The translations under genes and the position numbers were made by a program. Below are positions 55,246-63,993 of a stretch of DNA of 64,000 nucleotides, piece after piece. The DNA comes from Rivularia sp. PCC 7116 (GTDB taxonomy: Bacteria; Cyanobacteriota; Cyanobacteriia; Cyanobacteriales; Nostocaceae): assembly GCF_000316665.1 (NCBI RefSeq), contig NC_019678.1, positions 992,001 to 1,056,000 of the forward strand. Reading direction: 5' to 3'. The notes under the pieces are model-generated. The model was not told the origin of the DNA, searched no databases, and saw nothing but the letters and a program-made list of their open reading frames with translations. How positions within the stretch are numbered: the first letter of the stretch is position 1; the number at the start of each line of letters is the position of its first letter.

Positions 55246-55608
55246 ATGATTGAAATTAATAAATGCCAAAATTGTGCAGCTAATCTCGAACATCGAATAA
55301 AAGGTAGTACACAAGGCTTATTCTGCGAAAGATGCGATAAATGGGTTATTGTCACTACTTATATTCCAGCAATTAGGCAGGATGAAACTAAATACAAAAT
55401 TTATTTGCTTTTAGCTGATTCTCAAAATAAACAGCACATCAAAGCTTTAGCTAAGGCAGCAAATATCAATTTCTTGGAAGCGAGAAAAATGATTGAAGAA
55501 GATAAATCTCTAATATTGGAAGATAAAGCTGTTGAAATTGATAGAGTTAGGGAAATTCTTCACGATTTGTCGATAAAGTACGATATAGAACCATTATTTC
55601 CATATTAG
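55246..55608 (+). CDS. Zinc-ribbon protein with L7/L12-like C-terminal region
   Basis: Protein of 120 residues. Two Cys pairs (CQNCAANL and FCERCDKW) form a small zinc ribbon. The rest (IYLLLADSQNKQHIKALAKA, NINFLEARKMIEED, KAVEIDRVREILHDL) has the helix-strand rhythm of the ribosomal L7/L12 C-terminal / ClpS-like fold. Such small proteins may be adaptors, but function is unknown. It starts 97 bases after the HEAT remnant. Confidence 0.7.
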   Translation: MIEINKCQNCAANLEHRIKGSTQGLFCERCDKWVIVTTYIPAIRQDETKYKIYLLLADSQNKQHIKALAKAANINFLEARKMIEEDKSLILEDKAVEIDRVREILHDLSIKYDIEPLFPY

Positions 55609-55646
55609 TAGCGGTTTGTCCCATTAGTTTTTACGTAATGAATGTA

Positions 55647-55668
55647 GAGACGTAAAATTTTACGTCTC
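55647..55668. terminator. 22-bp perfect palindrome after the zinc-ribbon gene
   Basis: GAGACGTAAAA followed directly by TTTTACGTCTC. It is 38 bases past the stop; there is no spacer loop, so four bases must open if it folds. Confidence 0.55.
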
Positions 55669-55745
55669 CCGAAAGTTGCAAGAAAACGAACCCAATCTAC
55701 CAAAGAAATTTTATTAACTATTCTGTTTTCTTCGCAATCACAGAT

Positions 55746-55810
55746 GGTGCGTTAAACCAAATTCACATCGGTATGTTTAGCCCAGTATATAGTCGTGGGT
55801 TTAACACACC
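55746..55810. repeat. Palindromic GGTGYGTT-family element
   Basis: GGTGCGTTAAACC (55746-55758) and GGTTTAACACACC (55798-55810) match at 12 of 13 positions when inverted. Confidence 0.65.
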
Positions 55811-55953
55811 CTACAATTACCAATTCCCAAATCAAATCATTAATCTTCCTAAACTCAGCAATAGAATATTGATAAAAATTTACAATTAACTCATGTCACA
55901 ATAGAATCGAGGCATAAATACTCAGATATAAAAATCTATTAAGGAGAAGAGTT

Positions 55954-57675
55954 ATGGTAGCAGTTACCGATAAAGTAGCGAAAAAACTCACCATGCAGAC
56001 TGCGGAGATTGCTGACGACACAACAGCAATTCGCTCTCTGGATTGGGATAGAGACAGATTTGATATCGAGTTCGGTTTGGAAAATGGTACTACCTATAAC
56101 TCGTTTATCATTCGCGGTGAAAAAACTGCTTTAGTTGATACTTCTCACGAAAAGTTTCGCAAGCTGTATTTTGATACTCTCAACGGATTAATTAATCCAG
56201 CAGAAATCGATTATTTAATTATCAGTCATACCGAACCCGATCACAGTGGTTTGGTTAAAGATTTTTTACAGTTAGCACCGGAAGTTACCGTTGTTGGTTC
56301 AAAAGTTGCGATTCAGTTTTTGGAAAATCTGGTACACCAACCTTTCAAAACTCAACTTGTAAAGAACGGCGATCGCCTAGATTTAGGCAATGGGCACGAA
56401 CTCGAATTTGTGATTGCTCCTAACTTACACTGGCCCGATACAATTTTTACTTACGACCATAAAACTCAAATTCTTTTCACCTGCGATGCTTTCGGGATGC
56501 ATTATTGCTCGGATGCTACTTTCGACGAAGATTTGGATGCAATTAGCGGCGAATACAAATATTACTACGAGTGTTTGATGGCTCCTAACGCTCGCTCTGT
56601 AATGTCTGCTCTCAAACGCATGGGTGAATTGGAAACCGTGGGCATGGTAGCCACAGGGCATGGACCACTTTTATCTCATAATGTAGATGAATTAATCGGA
56701 AGATATCGCAATTGGAGTAAGAATAAAGCCAAAGCTGAGAAAACAGTTGGTATTTTCTATGTTTCTAAATACGGTGATAGCGATAAACTTGCTCAAGCAG
56801 TCGCTAGCGGTGTTTCTAAAACCGAAGTCGCTGTAGAAATGATAGATTTAAGCGAAGATATTGATTTACAAGAATTAAGAGAGCAAACAAGCCGCTTTAC
56901 TGGAATTATATTGGGAATGCCGCCAGCATCCGATGAAAAACTGCAAACTGCTTTAAGTACCATTTTAGGTTCGGTAAATAGTAAGCAAGCAGTAGGATTA
57001 TTTGAAACTGGTGGTGGCGATGATGAGCCAATCGATCCAGTTTTGATTAAATTCCGCGAATTAGGTTTAAAACCAGCTTTTGGTGCAATCAAAATTAAAG
57101 AAACGCCAAACGAGATTACTTATAAGCAGTGCGAAGAAGCAGGAACTGATTTAGGACAATTATTAAATAGAGCCAAAAGCATCAAAAACATGAAGTCTCT
57201 TGATGCTGACTTAGATAAAGCTTTGGGAAGATTGAGTGGTGGTTTGTATATCATTACCGCTCAACAAGGTGACGTAAAAAGCGCGATGTTAGCATCCTGG
57301 GTAAACCAAGCTAGTTTTAAACCTTTGGGATTAACAATTGCAGTTGCTAAAGACAGAGCAATTGAATCTTTGATGCAGGTTGGCGATAAATTCGTTTTAA
57401 ATATTCTCGAAGAAGGAAACTATCAACCCTTGATGAAACATTTCCTTAAGCGTTTCCGCCCTGGAGCCGATCGCTTTGAAGGAGTCAAAACCCAACCAGC
57501 CGAAAACGGTACCCCAATACTTAGCGACGCATTAGCCTACGTAGAATGTGAAGTTGTCAGCAGAATGGATGCGGTTGACCATTGGGTAGTATACAGCACC
57601 GTAGATGCAGGTAAAGTCAGTAAAGCCGACGCATTAACCGCAGTACACCACAGAAAAGTTGGAAATCATTATTAA
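55954..57675 (+). CDS. flv3: Flavodiiron protein, Flv3-type (canonical iron ligands)
   Basis: Protein of 573 residues. Strong ribosome site AAGGAG precedes ATG 55954. The metallo-lactamase-like domain keeps the diiron ligands His92-x-Glu94-x-Asp96-His97 (SHTEPDHSG), NLHWPD, CDAFGMHY and TGHGP. A flavodoxin domain (VGIFYVSKYGDSDKLAQ) and a C-terminal flavin reductase domain (MLASWVNQASFKPLGLTIAV) follow, the cyanobacterial class C layout. It reduces O2 to water with NAD(P)H, probably as a heterodimer with the next gene product. The paired order suggests the heterocyst type flv3B. Confidence 0.93.
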   Translation: MVAVTDKVAKKLTMQTAEIADDTTAIRSLDWDRDRFDIEFGLENGTTYNSFIIRGEKTALVDTSHEKFRKLYFDTLNGLINPAEIDYLIISHTEPDHSGLVKDFLQLAPEVTVVGSKVAIQFLENLVHQPFKTQLVKNGDRLDLGNGHELEFVIAPNLHWPDTIFTYDHKTQILFTCDAFGMHYCSDATFDEDLDAISGEYKYYYECLMAPNARSVMSALKRMGELETVGMVATGHGPLLSHNVDELIGRYRNWSKNKAKAEKTVGIFYVSKYGDSDKLAQAVASGVSKTEVAVEMIDLSEDIDLQELREQTSRFTGIILGMPPASDEKLQTALSTILGSVNSKQAVGLFETGGGDDEPIDPVLIKFRELGLKPAFGAIKIKETPNEITYKQCEEAGTDLGQLLNRAKSIKNMKSLDADLDKALGRLSGGLYIITAQQGDVKSAMLASWVNQASFKPLGLTIAVAKDRAIESLMQVGDKFVLNILEEGNYQPLMKHFLKRFRPGADRFEGVKTQPAENGTPILSDALAYVECEVVSRMDAVDHWVVYSTVDAGKVSKADALTAVHHRKVGNHY

Positions 57676-57755
57676 GTAGTTAGGAGTTGGGAGTGAGGGG
57701 TGAGGAATAATTAGGTCAAAGGTTAAAGGTTAAAGGTTATTCTGCTCCCTCTCCC

Positions 57756-57796
57756 ATTACCAATTACCCATTACCTATTACCCATTACCTATTACC
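57756..57796 (+). repeat. TTACCCA/TTACCTA repeat touching the flv1 start
   Basis: About six heptamer copies (ATTACCC, ATTACCT) end at the flv1 ATG; the CC before the start belongs to the last unit. Confidence 0.85.
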
Positions 57797-57797
57797 C

Positions 57798-59510
57798 ATG
57801 TCAGAAACAAAACCCCGCGACGTTCAAATTCTTCCCATTGCTACAGATACGACTATTATCCGTTCCCGCAGTTGGACTAGATTGCGGTTTGAGATTGAAT
57901 ACGCTTTAAGTAAAGGTACTACTGCTAATTCTTATTTAATCAACGCTGATAAAATTGCTTTAATCGATCCTCCTGGGGAAACTTTTACGGAAAAATATTT
58001 AGATGCTTTAAAAAAAAGATTTGATGTTACCGAGATTGATTACGTAATAATCGGTCACGTTAATCCCAACCGCGCTGCCACTTTAAAAGCTCTATTGGAA
58101 ATTGCTCCTCAAGTAAAATTTGTTTGTTCTAATCCTGGTGCAATAAATTTACGCAAAGCTTTGGAAACCGAAGATTTATCGATAATGGTGATGAAAGGGG
58201 AAGAAAACCTCGATTTAGGTAAAGGACACAATTTAAAATTTATTCCTACTCCTAATCCCCGTTATCCAGACCATCTTTGTACTTACGATTCCCAAACGGA
58301 AATTCTCTACACCGATAAATTATTTGGCGCACATATCTGTGGCGACCAAGTTTTTGATGAAGGTTGGAAAATTTTCGTTGAAGATAGACGTTATTATTAT
58401 GACTGCTTGATGGCTCCCCACGCCCGTCAGGTAGAAACCGCTTTAGAAAAAATTGATGATTTAGCAGTGCGGCTATACGCTCCCAATCACGGTCCTTTGG
58501 TGCGTGAAGGCTTAATTGATTTAACAGATGCTTACCATGAGTGGAGCAAAAATCAGACAAAACAAGATTCGAGCGTGGCATTAATTTATGCTTCCGCTTA
58601 CGGGAATACCGCAACCTTAGCTCAGGCGATCGCTAGGGGAATAACTAAAGCTGGAGTGGCAGTAGAATCGATTAATTGCGAAGCCGTCGAACCAGAAGAT
58701 ATTAAAGCAGCGGTGGAAAAAGCATCTGGTTTTGTAATTGGTTCTCCTACACTTGGTGGTCATGCTCCAACTCAGATTCAAACAGCTTTAGGTATTATCC
58801 TTTCTACCGCAGCCAAAAGTAAACCTGCTGGCGTATTCGGTTCCTTTGGTTGGAGTGGAGAAGCCGTAGATATATTGGAAAGTAAACTCAAAGATGCTGG
58901 ATTCCGCTTTGGTTTTGAACCAATTAGAGTAAAATTCAAACCCGATGAAAAGACTTTGCAAATGTGCGAAGAAGCCGGAGTTGATTTTGCTCAAGCATTG
59001 AAAAAAGCCAAGAAAGTTAAAGCACCAACTCAACCTTCTACCAGCGTAGAGCAAGCAGTGGGAAGAATTATCGGTTCCTTGTGTGTAGTAACGGCAAAAC
59101 AAGGAGATGTTTCTAGTGCAATGTTAGCTTCCTGGGTATCTCAAGCCAGCTTTAATCCACCGGGTTTAACTATTGCCGTAGCTAAAGATAGAGCCTTAGA
59201 ATCCTTGATGCATTCCGGTAGCGGATTTGTATTGAATGTATTAAAAGAAGGCGAACATTTAGGAATGATGAAACATTTCCTTAAACCCTTTAGCCCCGGT
59301 GAAGATAGATTTTCCGGAGTTGAAACAGAAGAGGCAAGTAATGGCTCTCCCGCTCTTACTGATGCTTTAGCTTACGTAGAATGTTCGGTTAATTCACGAA
59401 TGGAATGCGGCGACCACTGGTTAGTTTATGCCACCGTTGATAACGGTAAAGTGTTGAATAACGAAGGAGTGACAGCAGTACATTATCGGAAAACGGGAAC
59501 GCATTATTAA
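57798..59510 (+). CDS. flv1: Flavodiiron protein, Flv1-type (non-canonical iron ligands)
   Basis: Protein of 570 residues with the same three domains as the gene before. The diiron site is altered: residues 87-92 read HVNPNR in place of HxExDH, and PNPRYPD replaces the later His. This loss is the mark of Flv1/Flv4 partners, which work with an intact Flv3/Flv2. Flavodoxin block VALIYASAYGNTATLAQA and reductase block MLASWVSQASFNPPGLTIAV are intact. The gap of 122 bases contains tandem repeats. It probably corresponds to flv1B. Confidence 0.92.
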   Translation: MSETKPRDVQILPIATDTTIIRSRSWTRLRFEIEYALSKGTTANSYLINADKIALIDPPGETFTEKYLDALKKRFDVTEIDYVIIGHVNPNRAATLKALLEIAPQVKFVCSNPGAINLRKALETEDLSIMVMKGEENLDLGKGHNLKFIPTPNPRYPDHLCTYDSQTEILYTDKLFGAHICGDQVFDEGWKIFVEDRRYYYDCLMAPHARQVETALEKIDDLAVRLYAPNHGPLVREGLIDLTDAYHEWSKNQTKQDSSVALIYASAYGNTATLAQAIARGITKAGVAVESINCEAVEPEDIKAAVEKASGFVIGSPTLGGHAPTQIQTALGIILSTAAKSKPAGVFGSFGWSGEAVDILESKLKDAGFRFGFEPIRVKFKPDEKTLQMCEEAGVDFAQALKKAKKVKAPTQPSTSVEQAVGRIIGSLCVVTAKQGDVSSAMLASWVSQASFNPPGLTIAVAKDRALESLMHSGSGFVLNVLKEGEHLGMMKHFLKPFSPGEDRFSGVETEEASNGSPALTDALAYVECSVNSRMECGDHWLVYATVDNGKVLNNEGVTAVHYRKTGTHY

Positions 59511-59538
59511 TTAAGGTTAAAAGGTTAAAGGTTAGTAG

Positions 59539-59602
59539 GGTGTGTTACGGCACGAGCTTATTTCATTGATAGATTATACGTTTGAAAATGCCGTAACGCA
59601 CC
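59539..59602. repeat. Palindromic GGTGYGTT-family element
   Basis: GGTGTGTTACGGCA (59539-59552) and TGCCGTAACGCACC (59589-59602) pair at 13 of 14 positions. Confidence 0.65.
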
Positions 59603-59742
59603 ATTATGTATGGAAAAATTATCGGTTTGTAGGTTCGCTTAAAGTAGCATCTTTATTCATTAACCATCAATTAATTTGTGCGACTTTAACTCAACCTACT
59701 ACTAGTTTGTAGGTTAGGTTAAGGTAGGATTTATATTTTTTG

Positions 59743-60354
59743 TCAAAATTCTCCTGCTTTCTCCAAGCAATTGATCAAAATACCCATTATTTTTCCCAAG
59801 TTATCAATATAATATTCTTGATTGTCAATATAAACGGTTTTCTCTTCTAACTTCAAAAACAACCAAGCAGTTCCAGTTGTGACTACTCCGTAAATTGTGG
59901 ACACATGATTATCTTGCTTTTGATTAAAAATTTGTGCTGCTACCATTTCTGCTACACATTGCCCTATCCCCGAAGTAATTAAATCGTTTTTAGCTTCAAC
60001 TAACGTGACAACGGGAGAGCTGATAGCATACATCTCCTCACTCAATGTAATCAAGAAATCAACGTAACCAGTTAAGCCTAAAGAGATGTCAACATTAAAA
60101 AGACTCCCAGAAAATAAGCTGATTTTTCTGGAAAGAATTTTTCTAATTTCTACTAATATCGGAATTACCAATAACTCAGATTTGGCTTTTTCTGTACTTA
60201 TTGCTCTTGCTAAAGGCAAATACTCTTCTAGTAATTCAACCAAAGTTGCAGAAGGTTCTATGCTGCCGACATCCTTAAACAAATTTTCTGACTCGATTGT
60301 GGATAAATCAAAGTCTTTTTTCGCTTTACTTAAAGTAAAATTATTGTACGCCAT
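59743..60354 (-). CDS. PD-(D/E)XK nuclease-fold protein, unknown
   Basis: Protein of 203 residues. The middle shows the nuclease-like signature: Asp in GYVDFLITLSEE, then VVTLVEAKNDLITSGIGQ with Glu-x-Lys, and AEMVAAQIFNQ. This is the core of many cyanobacterial restriction-endonuclease-like proteins whose role is unknown. No methylase is next to it, so it need not be a restriction enzyme. Confidence 0.72.
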   Translation of the reverse strand: MAYNNFTLSKAKKDFDLSTIESENLFKDVGSIEPSATLVELLEEYLPLARAISTEKAKSELLVIPILVEIRKILSRKISLFSGSLFNVDISLGLTGYVDFLITLSEEMYAISSPVVTLVEAKNDLITSGIGQCVAEMVAAQIFNQKQDNHVSTIYGVVTTGTAWLFLKLEEKTVYIDNQEYYIDNLGKIMGILINCLEKAGEF

Positions 60355-60462
60355 GTTGAATATTAATGTAATTTAAAAATGCGTCGTAAACAGCATAATT
60401 GATGGTTAAAACATGGAGATTTATAAATCATTTAAAGCTAGCTATAGCCGAAGCGAGTATAG

Positions 60463-60534
60463 TCAAAATCCTATGGTACTTCCAGTGATGCTGCCATCAG
60501 CCAAGCTTGCGTTTCTCAAATTAACCCCTTCCAT
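60463..60534 (-). pseudogene. Pentapeptide-repeat remnant
   Basis: A 24-codon frame from an ATG encodes MEGVNLRNASLADGSITG and ends in TGA. It looks like the last scrap of a pentapeptide-repeat gene. Confidence 0.5.
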
Positions 60535-60574
60535 ATTGCAACCTGCAATAATCCCTTTAACTTAAGTGGACGTA

Positions 60575-60967
60575 ATGAATATTGGAGAGTCAGTCAGTGC
60601 AGTAATTTTAGCAAAAGAAAAGTGGAATAATACAGGAATTAATTTAATTGCCAATCAAGAATATCATTTAACAGCATCTGCAAGTGAAAAATGGGTAGAT
60701 TGGTTTATCTTATGTAACGCAGACGGTTTTCCTAGTTCAAACTGGATATTAAAGAATACCGAACGATTAAGACGTGTACCTGATGAAAATTGGTTTGCTC
60801 TTATAGGAGCAATCAACTTCGATTCCGGTAATTTATTTAAAATCGGTACCGATAAAAAATTGCAACCAACTCAAAGCGGTATACTTACTTGCTTTGCCAA
60901 TGATATACCTTTTATGTATTGGAATAATAAGGGTTCAATACAGCTTGTCGTAACTAGAATTAAATAA
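60575..60967 (+). CDS. PA-IL-like lectin domain protein
   Basis: Protein of 130 residues from ATG 60575 (GTG 60566 is possible). The pattern VILAKEKWNNTGINLIANQE, YHLTASASEKWVDW, LIGAINFDSGNLFKIG and FANDIPFMYWNNKGSIQLVV resembles the galactose-binding PA-IL (LecA) domain. It has no signal peptide. Sugar binding is an inference; the ligands are not clear in this chain. Confidence 0.65.
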   Translation: MNIGESVSAVILAKEKWNNTGINLIANQEYHLTASASEKWVDWFILCNADGFPSSNWILKNTERLRRVPDENWFALIGAINFDSGNLFKIGTDKKLQPTQSGILTCFANDIPFMYWNNKGSIQLVVTRIK

Positions 60968-61013
60968 GATTATTAGGACGGTAAATATTTTTGCTTATCT
61001 ATTTAGCAACTAA

Positions 61014-61041
61014 AAACCCGGTTTTTCAAAAAACCGGGTTT
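61014..61041 (+). terminator. Rho-independent terminator after the lectin gene
   Basis: AAACCCGGTTTTT, loop CA, AAAAACCGGGTTT, a 13-base perfect stem. It resembles the terminator at 22246. Confidence 0.85.
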
Positions 61042-61184
61042 CTGCGTGGTTACTGCTAAAAAAAGATGTTTCCAATACAATAGTTGCTTTCTTGGTATTT
61101 GGGCAGTACATCATCGGAAAACGATAATGCACTATTCATTTAACTTTTTCAACTCAGCATAGCAACTGGGTAATTTTTCACGCC

Positions 61185-61631
61185 TTAGTCTAAATTTACT
61201 CTGTTAGGAACGGGAAGACTATTAGGAACAGGTCCGTTAGCAACAGTACCAGTTGTTAAAATTAATATTCTACCTTTACGGTCAAAACCATTTCTTCCAG
61301 GTCTTAATCTGACTCTGGTTAATTTGTATCCACTACCAATAATTCTGTCGAATTTAACTACTGGATGATATACCCTACGGCGACGGAAACAACGACGCAA
61401 ACGACGTATTCCTTTCGCGGGTATGTAAGCTTTTCTTCTGCCGACATTGTAATCAATTCCGCGATTTGTTCTGTTTAAAAGAGTATAGGTGTAGCAGCGT
61501 CTATGTCTTTTTAGAGATGATTTTTGTGCAACCGCGCTATCAGCAAATATCATTCCTCCTAACATCGAAGCTAAAGCTGCACCACCTAACACAACACCGA
61601 CTATACTTCTTCTTTTTGTTTTTAAATTCAT
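61185..61631 (-). CDS. Secreted arginine-rich protein, unknown
   Basis: Protein of 148 residues. ATG 61631 has AAGGTG six bases upstream; ATG at 61697 is less likely. Signal peptide (VGVVLGGAALASMLGGMIFA) ends AVA-Q at 35/36. The mature part is unusually Arg-rich (GIRRLRRCFRRRRVYHPVV) with two Cys and a Pro-rich end. It should be periplasmic or surface-bound and could bind acid polysaccharides. I do not know the family. Confidence 0.72.
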   Translation of the reverse strand: MNLKTKRRSIVGVVLGGAALASMLGGMIFADSAVAQKSSLKRHRRCYTYTLLNRTNRGIDYNVGRRKAYIPAKGIRRLRRCFRRRRVYHPVVKFDRIIGSGYKLTRVRLRPGRNGFDRKGRILILTTGTVANGPVPNSLPVPNRVNLD

Positions 61632-62067
61632 CTGGTTCACCTTATAAACATAGAATTGAAATGAATTAAAGTCAGGTTTAGCTTTCTTACCAAACATTGC
61701 TTTATTTCTTAAACCTAATGTATCCTTTACTTATAAGATTGATTATTAACTATTTATAGGAGTTAAAAGAAAATATAGTTAATTATTTGTAGATGTTGAG
61801 CATTTATATTCGATGACGATTTTTGTGTTATTTGTAAAGTTTATTATCCGAAAAAAGCAGTAATAACTGCTCTCACAATCACTACTGCAATGACTCAAAA
61901 CATCGTCAATTTATCTTATTTACTGTTTTATAATTTGATTTAAAATGGCTTTACACTACTTAATATACTATTATAATAGTCCGAAAAAGCCAGCAGACAA
62001 CAGAAAACGGGTATAGTGTCAGCAATTTGATATTTTTAACTCTATCTATTAGGAATGTTTAGTCCTA
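61632..62067. other. Intergenic region
   Basis: 436 AT-rich bases with no gene, RNA or clear terminator that I can support. Confidence 0.5.
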
Positions 62068-62601
62068 TCAGTTTAATATTTGCTTGTAAGCTACTAATCT
62101 TTGTGTTTCTCTCCAGGCACCGGGAGTATTTTTATAGTAATTACGAAACTGACAGTAGAAATGATTCATATTTTGATAGCCTATATCAAAAGCAATCCGT
62201 TCAATAGAAAGGTCAGTTTCTAAAAGCAAGCGTCTTGCTTCGGCTATTCGACGTTCGATAATCCAATTATTCACAGTTTTCCCGGTAAGTCTTCGCACTA
62301 AGTTCGTTAAGTAAGCCGAGGAATAACCGACTGCTTGGGCTACTTCTTTTAGTCCAATATTTTGATGATAGTTCAGTTCAATAAAATCAAAAACTTGATG
62401 CAGCCGGGGAATAGATGGAAATAAAAATCTAGAAGTATTTGATTTTTTAGTTTCAGTGGTGGTATAAAATTCTCTATCTGCAAACTGAAACCTAATCAGA
62501 CCATTTTGTTTGCTAATAATCTTAAATCCTGCTGTTTCCAAGCACTTGATTAAAAGGTTTTTGGTTTCAGGATTTTCATCTTTAACTAAAACATTAATCA
62601 T
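62068..62601 (-). CDS. AraC-family regulator with a vestigial receiver at the N-terminus
   Basis: Protein of 177 residues from ATG 62601. The C-terminal 105 residues are a double-HTH AraC domain (IGLKEVAQAVGYSSAYLTNL, IERIAFDIGYQNMNHFYCQF). The N-terminus (INVLVKDENPETKNLLIKCL, ETAGFKIISKQNG) looks like the first beta-alpha-beta of a receiver, but the rest, including the phospho-acceptor Asp, is missing. It is therefore unlikely to respond to phosphorylation. Target genes are unknown. Confidence 0.88.
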   Translation of the reverse strand: MINVLVKDENPETKNLLIKCLETAGFKIISKQNGLIRFQFADREFYTTTETKKSNTSRFLFPSIPRLHQVFDFIELNYHQNIGLKEVAQAVGYSSAYLTNLVRRLTGKTVNNWIIERRIAEARRLLLETDLSIERIAFDIGYQNMNHFYCQFRNYYKNTPGAWRETQRLVAYKQILN

Positions 62602-62928
62602 TCTCTTTCCTAATTTACAAGATAAATTCAAGCTTCTTCTAATGTTTACTACTTATGAACAAGCTTATTTATGCAAAATTTGGAAGATTTTTAACAAAAG
62701 TTTATGAAAGTGTTGTAGCTGATGGAGCTATAATATATATTCACTATTTAGCTAAGATACGAACAAATATTTTCTAGTTAGAAATCGAATAGTACTGCAT
62801 TTTTAGGCAGTATTTTTAATTTTCGAGGTGGGAATACGAATGTTAACAATAGTAATATTATCAATAGATCGGGCTACTCTTTGAGTAACCCGACATCATC
62901 ATCACTGTTGAAAAAAGTATATATGCCC
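62602..62928. other. Intergenic region with a terminator-like hairpin
   Basis: 327 bases without a gene. CGGGCTACTC (62870-62879), loop TTT, GAGTAACCCG (62883-62892) forms a hairpin with one mismatch; it lies about 37 bases beyond the stop of the small gene at 62929 on the minus strand. Confidence 0.55.
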
Positions 62929-63141
62929 TTACAAAAATGTTCGTCTTTCTAAAAAGTATTTAGCCTCTACTTGATGCTGTTTCTCCAAAAAACTTTCTTG
63001 CTGTTTTCGATTTACTTTATCTATATTTAATTCATCATCAGGTTTTGACTCTCTTTTTCCATAATCAAATTTGGGGTATTTTGAGAATTCAGATGAACGA
63101 ACGTAGAGAAATAAGATTACAAAGGCTATTTGATTAATCAT
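62929..63141 (-). CDS. Small hypothetical protein
   Basis: Frame of 70 residues from an ATG. A short hydrophobic start (INQIAFVILFLYV) is followed by a charged tail rich in Lys, Glu and Gln. No family is recognised. It may be a real small membrane-anchored protein; the evidence is only the open frame and the hairpin after it. Confidence 0.35.
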   Translation of the reverse strand: MINQIAFVILFLYVRSSEFSKYPKFDYGKRESKPDDELNIDKVNRKQQESFLEKQHQVEAKYFLERRTFL

Positions 63142-63609
63142 TCTCTGACCTTAATAATTTTGAACGAATTGGTAATAAGTAATTTTTCAGCAGAAAATGA
63201 TGTGTTGACTTTCAAGCGATCGCAACACTTACAGCAATTTTTCAGCCCACAATGGTAGAATCTATTTAATGAGCGTCTCTACCTCTATAGGATGCGAGTT
63301 TGATAATTATTAACAAAGGCAAAATTTCCTCCTTCAATCATCTGTGCAGCGGTTAATAAGGTAGAAAATCAGCAACGGTAAACGAGAAAGTCGCCGGTTT
63401 TATCTACCTAATATCTTGAATCCCTGTATATATATAGCAAAATAAACCTAACAGTGCAACACTTTTAGGTTAAATATAGAATATTCAATTGTAAGTAAAT
63501 TTATGTTCGGCGGTTCAATAATTAAAATTAATATAGCCGACAACTTTCTCGTTTCATATATATGATAGACAGGAATTAATTAAATGTCAATATGCGACTT
63601 CGGTTTTTT
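63142..63609. other. Intergenic region with a widely spaced inverted repeat
   Basis: 468 bases without a gene. AACGAGAAAGT (63381-63391) and ACTTTCTCGTT (63543-63553) are exact inverted repeats 173 bases from end to end; a HIP1 site lies near 63218. Confidence 0.5.
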
Positions 63610-63993
63610 TTAACGACGCGATTGATTACGATTGAATTGACGACTGAATGCAATAAAACCAACTCCAAATATAAGTAATGATAAGTTTGTGAGTAGTTGT
63701 AGCAGCATTGAAAACTGAGCGTACTGCTGTGGACTGAAATTTCTCGCTAAAACGAAAGAAAATATTGCAGCAGATGGTATGTAGCAGACTAAAAACATAC
63801 TACTACCAATCAGCAAGCACCAACTGTACCACTTAGACACCCGTCTCACAACGATAAACGAACCTACGATCAATAGGATTCGCACAGCTAAGTTAAATAA
63901 TGTTTGTAAAACAAGAAAGATTAAAATTATCAGAAATGGTGTTGAATTCAAGCTCTCCACAGTGGCAATTTTAGATAGCAACGAACAATACAA
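63610..63993 (-). CDS. Membrane protein, unknown
   Basis: Frame of up to 127 residues with four likely membrane helices (FLIILIFLVLQTLFNLAV, LLIVGSFIVV, LLIGSSMFLVCYI, LLTNLSLLIFGVGFIAF) and a basic tail. No ATG is near the 5' end: TTG 63993 or GTG 63960 could start it. A TAA lies just upstream, so it does not run off the window. No family recognised. Confidence 0.6.
   Translation of the reverse strand: MYCSLLSKIATVESLNSTPFLIILIFLVLQTLFNLAVRILLIVGSFIVVRRVSKWYSWCLLIGSSMFLVCYIPSAAIFSFVLARNFSPQQYAQFSMLLQLLTNLSLLIFGVGFIAFSRQFNRNQSRR

Noticed and set aside
63381-63553. Mobile element bounded by 11-base inverted repeats
   Set aside because: The arms are short for 173 bases of AT-rich DNA, there is no target duplication and no second copy in the window.
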